DNA of 35,821 nt from Desulfobacterales bacterium. Its GTDB lineage: Bacteria > Desulfobacterota > Desulfobacteria > Desulfobacterales > JARGFK01. A program made the position numbers and the translations under genes. This document shows positions 31,377-35,821 of the stretch, piece after piece (the stretch's first letter is position 1; every line of letters begins with the position of its first letter). The stretch covers positions 1-35,821 of the forward strand of contig JARGFK010000044.1 of NCBI GenBank assembly GCA_029211065.1, written 5' to 3'. Below the pieces are notes generated by a model. That model worked only from the letters and a program-made list of their open reading frames with translations. It was not told the origin of the DNA and ran no database searches.

Positions 31377-33227
31377 TTAAAGGGTCTTCGGCCGCTTCCG
31401 GTTCATAACGGTAGCCACCGCCAACAGCCCGAGTCCGATGAGGTCCGAATATATGTTCGGAACAAACAGGCAAAAGGCGCCGATTCCCAGAAGAATACGA
31501 TCCATCACATTGGCCAGCCGCAGCCAGTACCCCTGCATCATGCCGGCATAGGCAATGATCCCGATGGTTGCGCTCAGAATCGTCTCGAGCACGTTCGGCC
31601 AACTGCCGTCGAGGAGCAAAGGCGTATAGGCAAACAGAAACGGCATGATAAAAAGCGGTGAAGCCAGCCGCACGGCTGTAAATCCGGCACGGTTGGGGTC
31701 GCACTTGGCGATGCCGGATGCCGCAAAAGCCACCAGGGCCACGGGCGGCGTGACCCCCCCGGTTTCACAGAACCAGAAAACGATTAAGTGGGCCGACAGC
31801 AAGGGGATGCCGTAGTCCATCAGAGAGGGAACGGCCAGAACCGAAAGCAGAATATAGGTGGCGGTGATGGTCACCCCCATGCCGATGATATAACCGCCGA
31901 TGGCAACCAGTATCAGCGTCAATGGCAGAATCCCCTGGGAAAGCGCCAGCACCACCGAGGAGAATTTGATGCCGACCCCGGTCATGGTGACCGTACCGAT
32001 GATGATGCCGATCACGCCGGCGGTGGATCCCACCATCAGAAAAGTTTTGGAGCCGTCGATGAGGGCATCGAGAACTTTGGGGGGCGTCATGCGCGTTTCT
32101 TTGCGGATAAAGCTTAAGAGATAGGTGGACAGAATGGCGTAAAACGCGGCAATATTGGCGGAATAACCCATCATGAGAGCGCCCAGTATGACAAAAATGG
32201 GCAGCAGCAGATATCCCTTGTACAAAAGGGCGCGTTTTAAATTGGGAATATTTTCCGGTGAAAGCCCTTCCAGGCCCCGCCGGGCGGCGATAAAATGCAC
32301 CATCATCCCGACGCCCAGGAAATAAAGAAAAGAAGGAATGATGGACACCTTGACGATATCAAAATAAGGGGTATCCGTAAAAGCCGCGATGAGAAAAGCT
32401 GACGCTCCCATGACCGGGGGCATGAACTGACCGCCGGTGGATGCCGCCGCTTCAACGGCAGCAGCCACATGGGGACGATACCCGGCCTTCTTCATCATGG
32501 GGATGGTATAGGACCCGGTGGCCACCGCATTGGCAGCGGAAGAACCGGTGACCGAACCGATGAATCCGCTGGCGATTACCGCCACTTTTGCCGGTCCGCC
32601 GCGGGTTCCGCCGGCCAATGCCAGTGAGATTTCATTGATGGCCGGCCCGGCCCCGGCGGCCTGCAGGAAGGTGGCGAAAATAACAAAGGGGAAGATAAAG
32701 GTGGCGTAGGTGTTGGTGACAATGCCGTAAATACCCCCCATGCTGCAGGATAAAAATTCAATGATGCGCGGAAGCGTATAACCATAATGGCCCAGAATTC
32801 CCGGTACATAAGGGCCGAAATAGGCATACAGCAGGAATAGCGCCGCCAGGGTGGTGAGGACATATCCCACCACCCGCCGGGCGACTTCAAAGGAGAGGAT
32901 AAGCAGGATCGCGCCCATGATGATGTCCGTCCGGTTCGGATTTCCGATGCGTTTGACGCCGAATTCCGGGTAGGTGATGATCCAGTAGCTGATTACTGTA
33001 ATGGTCGCGGCGCACAAAATCCAATCATAAAAAGGAATTTTATATTCCTTTGATCCGCGTCTGAAAGGAAACAGGAGAAAGATGAGCACATAGGTCAGCA
33101 GAAGGTATCCGCCGCGATGCAGCTCAATACTGACCAAACCAAAACCGCTGGTATAGATAAAATATAGGGTAAACAGAGCGGCGAGCGTGTTCACAAATAT
33201 CTTGGAAATACCGTCTAACTGTCTCAT
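31377..33227 (-). CDS. TRAP transporter fused permease (DctQM-type, TAXI system)
   Basis: A 616-residue polytopic protein with small (4-helix) and large (12-helix) TRAP domains fused. The large domain shows GSVTGSSAANAVATGSYTIPMMKKAGY near residue 220, GGQFMPPVMGASAF near 250 and the CETGGVTPPVALVAFAASGIA block near 500, which are typical. It takes up the ligand of the TAXI binding protein using a sodium or proton gradient. The gene lies 237 bases after the binding-protein gene with a strong hairpin between them, and 57 bases before the DUF6282-type gene. The AGGAAGG ribosome site is a little far from the ATG. Confidence 0.95.
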   Translation of the reverse strand: MRQLDGISKIFVNTLAALFTLYFIYTSGFGLVSIELHRGGYLLLTYVLIFLLFPFRRGSKEYKIPFYDWILCAATITVISYWIITYPEFGVKRIGNPNRTDIIMGAILLILSFEVARRVVGYVLTTLAALFLLYAYFGPYVPGILGHYGYTLPRIIEFLSCSMGGIYGIVTNTYATFIFPFVIFATFLQAAGAGPAINEISLALAGGTRGGPAKVAVIASGFIGSVTGSSAANAVATGSYTIPMMKKAGYRPHVAAAVEAAASTGGQFMPPVMGASAFLIAAFTDTPYFDIVKVSIIPSFLYFLGVGMMVHFIAARRGLEGLSPENIPNLKRALLYKGYLLLPIFVILGALMMGYSANIAAFYAILSTYLLSFIRKETRMTPPKVLDALIDGSKTFLMVGSTAGVIGIIIGTVTMTGVGIKFSSVVLALSQGILPLTLILVAIGGYIIGMGVTITATYILLSVLAVPSLMDYGIPLLSAHLIVFWFCETGGVTPPVALVAFAASGIAKCDPNRAGFTAVRLASPLFIMPFLFAYTPLLLDGSWPNVLETILSATIGIIAYAGMMQGYWLRLANVMDRILLGIGAFCLFVPNIYSDLIGLGLLAVATVMNRKRPKTL

Positions 33228-33249
33228 CTATGGCGTACCTTCCTTGGTT

Positions 33250-33385
33250 GAGGAGTGCGAGTTACGGGTTACGCGTTATGGGTCATTGTGTGTTTCACTT
33301 GGCGCGGGACGGTACCGGGGGTGATCATAACCCGTTTCAGGTCATCTTCAGTCCCACACCCGCAATCCGCAACTCGTAACCCGAT
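33250..33385. repeat. Inverted GAGTTACGGGTTACG / CGTAACTCG words between TRAP genes
   Basis: GCGAGTTACGGGTTACGCG (from ~33256) and AACTCGTAACCCG (~33371-33383) are inverted copies of one word, in the gap between the TAXI binding protein and the permease. Like the other intergenic words here it may be a short dispersed element or remnant. Confidence 0.4.
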
Positions 33386-33389
33386 ATCT

Positions 33390-33433
33390 CCTTCCCCGGG
33401 TTTTCCGCCGGCAAGGCGGAAAACCCGGGAAGG
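33390..33433 (-). promoter_or_regulatory. Strong stem-loop between TAXI binding-protein and permease genes
   Basis: CGGGTTTTCCGCC in the left arm (33390-33409) pairs exactly with GGCGGAAAACCCG in the right arm (33415-33433) around a 5-base loop; the stem is 19 bp with one bulged C. There is no T-tract after it on the minus strand. It lies 31 bases past the binding-protein stop, the same place as the hairpin after tctC, and probably tunes expression of the permease relative to the binding protein. Confidence 0.75.
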
Positions 33434-33464
33434 ATGGATTTCAGCAAATCCGGAAACGGGCAGA

Positions 33465-34478
33465 CTAATTTGGGATCAGTCCCGCAGGAACACTCATGCC
33501 CTGTTCCTTGAAATACCTGACGGCCCCGGGATGCAGGGGAATGCCCATGTTTTGCATTCCGTCAAAGGCCGGTGACAGGGTTTTGAGCTGGCGATGGACT
33601 TTGGCCAGAAAGTCTTTGTTTTTGGGATCAAAGGCAACCTTTAACATGTCATAGGCCACTTTGGGGTCGAGATCCTTGTGGGCCATCCAATACACCTGGA
33701 AACCGATGCAGGGATAATCCTTCTGCCACGATTTGTAGGTGCCGGCCGGCATGATCGACTTCTTGTAGGCCGGATATTGCTTTATCGCCTTATCCAGTTC
33801 CTGGTCGGTCAGGGCGATGAGGTGAATCTTGTGCTGGGCCTCAACCGTTACAATGGCCGGCATGGGTGCGCTGCTCATGCCGATGACGTCGGCCTGGCCG
33901 TCGGTCAGGGCACGACCACTGGCATCAAATGTCAGATACAGGGGATCTACCTTGTCAAAGAGTCCCAGGACCTTCAGAATATTTTCGGAGTTTGATGCGG
34001 CGCCGCTGCCGGCGGAGCCCACCGCGATTTTTTTGCCGGCTATATCCGACATGGTTTTGATTCCGCTTTTTTCAAGGGCGACAAAATGGTGCCAGCTTTC
34101 GTATACACCGGCCATCATTCTAAAATCCTGAAACTTGCCTTCATCTTTAAAGATGCCCGTTCCGTTCCAGTTGTCATAGGCATGCAGCGAATGGCTCAGC
34201 CAGGTGTCCAGATTGTGTTTGCGGGCCTGGCGGTTGCAATCCACGGATCCGCCCGTGGCAACCGACGACGCGTTCATGTCTTTTATCTCTTTATTGAAAA
34301 GGGAGGTGATGCCCCCTGCGATGGTATACCAGGAGCCTCCCGGGTTGCTGCCGCCGAATCGGACAAAGGTCCGTTTGGCCGACGCGCTGTCAACAAAAAC
34401 CGTTGATACGAGAATAAAAGAAATGAAACAGACACTCACCAACCAGGCTGCTTTTCTAAAATTACCGAGTCTTAACAT
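33465..34478 (-). CDS. TAXI-family TRAP periplasmic binding protein
   Basis: A 337-residue exported binding protein of the TAXI type (TRAP-associated extracytoplasmic immunogenic). Residues 1-34 form a Sec signal peptide (LVSVCFISFILVSTVF core, cleavage near SASA). The mature start FVRFGGSNPGGSWYTIAGGI is the TAXI hallmark; SDIAGKKIAVGSAGSGAASNSE near 150 is the second signature. The ATG at 34478 is preferred: GAGGAGG lies 6 bases before it; the GTG at 34493 lies upstream of that site. TAXI proteins usually bind glutamate-like or other carboxylates, but the ligand here cannot be read. Confidence 0.93.
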   Translation of the reverse strand: MLRLGNFRKAAWLVSVCFISFILVSTVFVDSASAKRTFVRFGGSNPGGSWYTIAGGITSLFNKEIKDMNASSVATGGSVDCNRQARKHNLDTWLSHSLHAYDNWNGTGIFKDEGKFQDFRMMAGVYESWHHFVALEKSGIKTMSDIAGKKIAVGSAGSGAASNSENILKVLGLFDKVDPLYLTFDASGRALTDGQADVIGMSSAPMPAIVTVEAQHKIHLIALTDQELDKAIKQYPAYKKSIMPAGTYKSWQKDYPCIGFQVYWMAHKDLDPKVAYDMLKVAFDPKNKDFLAKVHRQLKTLSPAFDGMQNMGIPLHPGAVRYFKEQGMSVPAGLIPN

Positions 34479-34681
34479 AATATTCCTCCTCACAGGTTAA
34501 GGTTTACATGGCAAAAAATGGAACGTTTCATTCCGTTTTTTTGGGGCCCCACCTCCTTTCCATAGAGATACCGATTTCAGAATAACCAGCTGTTTTCCGT
34601 TGTGCGCCATACCTGCAGTTTTTTCAAAAAAAAAGAATTCGGTCCGTTTATTGCTGCGGCCTCGGGCACGGTGAAAACAGG
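34479..34681. other. Intergenic gap with AT hairpin between MmgE/PrpD and TAXI gene
   Basis: This 203-base gap holds, on the minus strand, a small stem-loop with A/T-rich arms (AAAAAA..GGAA / TTCC.TTTTTT at about 34514-34540), a plausible terminator for the upstream MmgE/PrpD gene, followed by the GAGGAGG ribosome site of the TAXI gene. A clear promoter was not seen. Confidence 0.4.
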
Positions 34682-35821
34682 CTACACCCTATGCCTGAAG
34701 GTGCAGATATCATAGAGTTCCTGAAGATCCGGCTCATTTTCCATATTCAGAATCAAATCCGTTGTTCGTTTGATCTGGCTGTCCGACAGGATTCCCTGGC
34801 AGTATTTGCGGTAGATATCCACCACCTGGTCCATGCTCAGGGGATACTTGGGCGACCCTAATGGCTGGTCCATGGCATCGGAAAAGGTTTTTCCGTTTTT
34901 CAGTTTCACATCCATTTTGCCTTCTCCGCCGAAATAGCGTTTTTCATATTCGGGATGGTATTGAACCTTTATTTTCTTTCGGTATTCCGCAACCTTTTTA
35001 TCCGCCAGGGCGGATTCCGTGCAGGTCAGCAGGTTGCATTCCCCGTGAACCAGATAGTAGGCCAGAACATGTTGAGTGCTGAAGCGGCTGTCTTCGGCGT
35101 CATGGGGTTCCGGCCGGTCCACGACCTCCCGCAGGGGATCGAAATGCAGGGTGATTTGGGCGACGTCTTTCGGTTTGATTTTGTTTTCCTTTACGATTTT
35201 ATCGAGCACATCGACAAAGTTGTGGGTGAAAAAACAGAAGCCCCACTTTTTAAGCCAGGTATTGTTGGAATAAAAAGGCGCCTGGCCGAGGCCTTCCAGC
35301 ATTTTGTCGAATTCCAGGTTCTTGTCTCCACCGGTGAGCATGTCCAGACATTTTTCGATGACCGGGTTGCTGGTGGCGCCGTCTTTTGCCAGCATCGCGT
35401 TGATAATCGCATTTTTACAGACGGTGGCGGATTCATGAAAATGCGCATCGGTTCCCCAAGTGTGCATATAGCCCAGGCCGGTGACCATGGCCAGACCGAA
35501 GGAGGATTTGACCTGTTCCTCCGTCAGTTCGAATGCTCTGGCACAGCAGGCGGTGGCGCCGTAAATGCCGATAAACGGCAGATTGCAGATGCCGATCCCG
35601 TCGGTGCCCACCGAAGCATACATGGCGATCCGGTTCTGCATTTCCTGACCGACATACAGCGCGATCACCGTTTCTTCGCCGGTGAGATTCAAAAATTCTG
35701 CGGCGGTGAGCAGGGCCGGCCAGGTTGTCACGTCGCTGATGCCGCCGCCGGGGAACTGATCGTCCTCCATCTCGGAAGCGTGGCCGAAAAACCCGTTGAT
35801 ATAAGCCGCCTGGGCCACATC
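34682..35821 (-). CDS. MmgE/PrpD-family protein, copy 2 (5' end beyond window)
   Basis: The frame is open to the right edge, so the first ~75 residues are missing; the visible 379 residues align throughout with the copy at 17415-18782. Shared blocks include DVAQAA.xNGFFGHASEMEDD, GGGISDVTTWPALL, VIALYVGQEMQNRIAM, LGYMHTWGTDAH and NMENEPDLQELYDICTF near the C-terminus. The sequence differs enough to be an older duplication. The predicted role is the same fold family: dehydratase, decarboxylase or epimerase of a hydroxy-polycarboxylate. It precedes the TAXI-TRAP genes on the same strand. The internal GTG at 35818 is not the start. Confidence 0.88.
   Translation of the reverse strand, partial: DVAQAAYINGFFGHASEMEDDQFPGGGISDVTTWPALLTAAEFLNLTGEETVIALYVGQEMQNRIAMYASVGTDGIGICNLPFIGIYGATACCARAFELTEEQVKSSFGLAMVTGLGYMHTWGTDAHFHESATVCKNAIINAMLAKDGATSNPVIEKCLDMLTGGDKNLEFDKMLEGLGQAPFYSNNTWLKKWGFCFFTHNFVDVLDKIVKENKIKPKDVAQITLHFDPLREVVDRPEPHDAEDSRFSTQHVLAYYLVHGECNLLTCTESALADKKVAEYRKKIKVQYHPEYEKRYFGGEGKMDVKLKNGKTFSDAMDQPLGSPKYPLSMDQVVDIYRKYCQGILSDSQIKRTTDLILNMENEPDLQELYDICTFRHRV

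Noticed and set aside
1-35821. CRISPR array, prophage, IS element or tRNA
   Set aside because: No regular spaced repeats, transposase, integrase or tRNA-like cloverleaf was found on either strand.

Overview
This is a metabolic-island fragment, probably from an anaerobic Desulfobacterota (sulfate-reducer or syntroph-like) genome. The lineage is inferred from the gene families rather than a marker gene: a tungsten-type aldehyde ferredoxin oxidoreductase with many ferredoxins, tripartite tricarboxylate (TTT) and TAXI-TRAP importers, MmgE/PrpD and GlcG/HbpS proteins, and AT-rich word repeats between genes. There is no rRNA, tRNA, integrase, transposase, CRISPR array or phage gene, and no recognisable transcription regulator in 35.8 kb.

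Layout. (1) 1-2882, plus: end of a TctB, a TctA and a D-2-hydroxyacid dehydrogenase; this TTT is visibly more AT-rich than the rest. (2) 3090-5869, minus: two small cupins, an amidohydrolase and a GlcG/HbpS protein. (3) 5870-6315: AT-rich divergent control region. (4) 6316-13634, plus: a third related cupin, a complete TctC-TctB-TctA importer, two tandem D-2-hydroxyacid dehydrogenases, a 4,5-dihydroxyphthalate-decarboxylase-like protein and a second GlcG/HbpS protein, ended by hairpins. (5) 13785-16063, minus: a major facilitator permease and a 3-hydroxyisobutyrate-dehydrogenase-type reductase. (6) 16336-17101, plus: two more cupins and a strong terminator, followed by a ~227-base imperfect palindromic element. 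(7) 17415-35821, all minus: MmgE/PrpD (partial), TAXI-TRAP importer, DUF6282-type hydrolase, a second 3-hydroxyisobutyrate-dehydrogenase-type enzyme, an IlvD/Edd dehydratase, a six-gene AOR module, an Old-Yellow-Enzyme/FadH-type reductase, an M29/NicX-like metalloprotein and a second MmgE/PrpD protein.

How it may work together. Four importer systems (two TTT, one TRAP, one MFS) are each coupled to small sets of hydroxyacid dehydrogenases, dehydratases and hydrolases, as expected for uptake and stepwise oxidation of organic acids or ring-derived carboxylates. The substrate cannot be read from the sequence. Electrons and aldehydes are probably handled by the AOR module: MoaD-like protein, four-cluster ferredoxin, AOR, CooF-like ferredoxin, a short protein carrying only the B/D-cluster cysteine pattern of Ni-CO dehydrogenase, and an FAD/NAD(P) oxidoreductase, with overlapping or nearly abutting genes. 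The CODH-derived subunit inside an AOR operon is the most unusual thing in the window.
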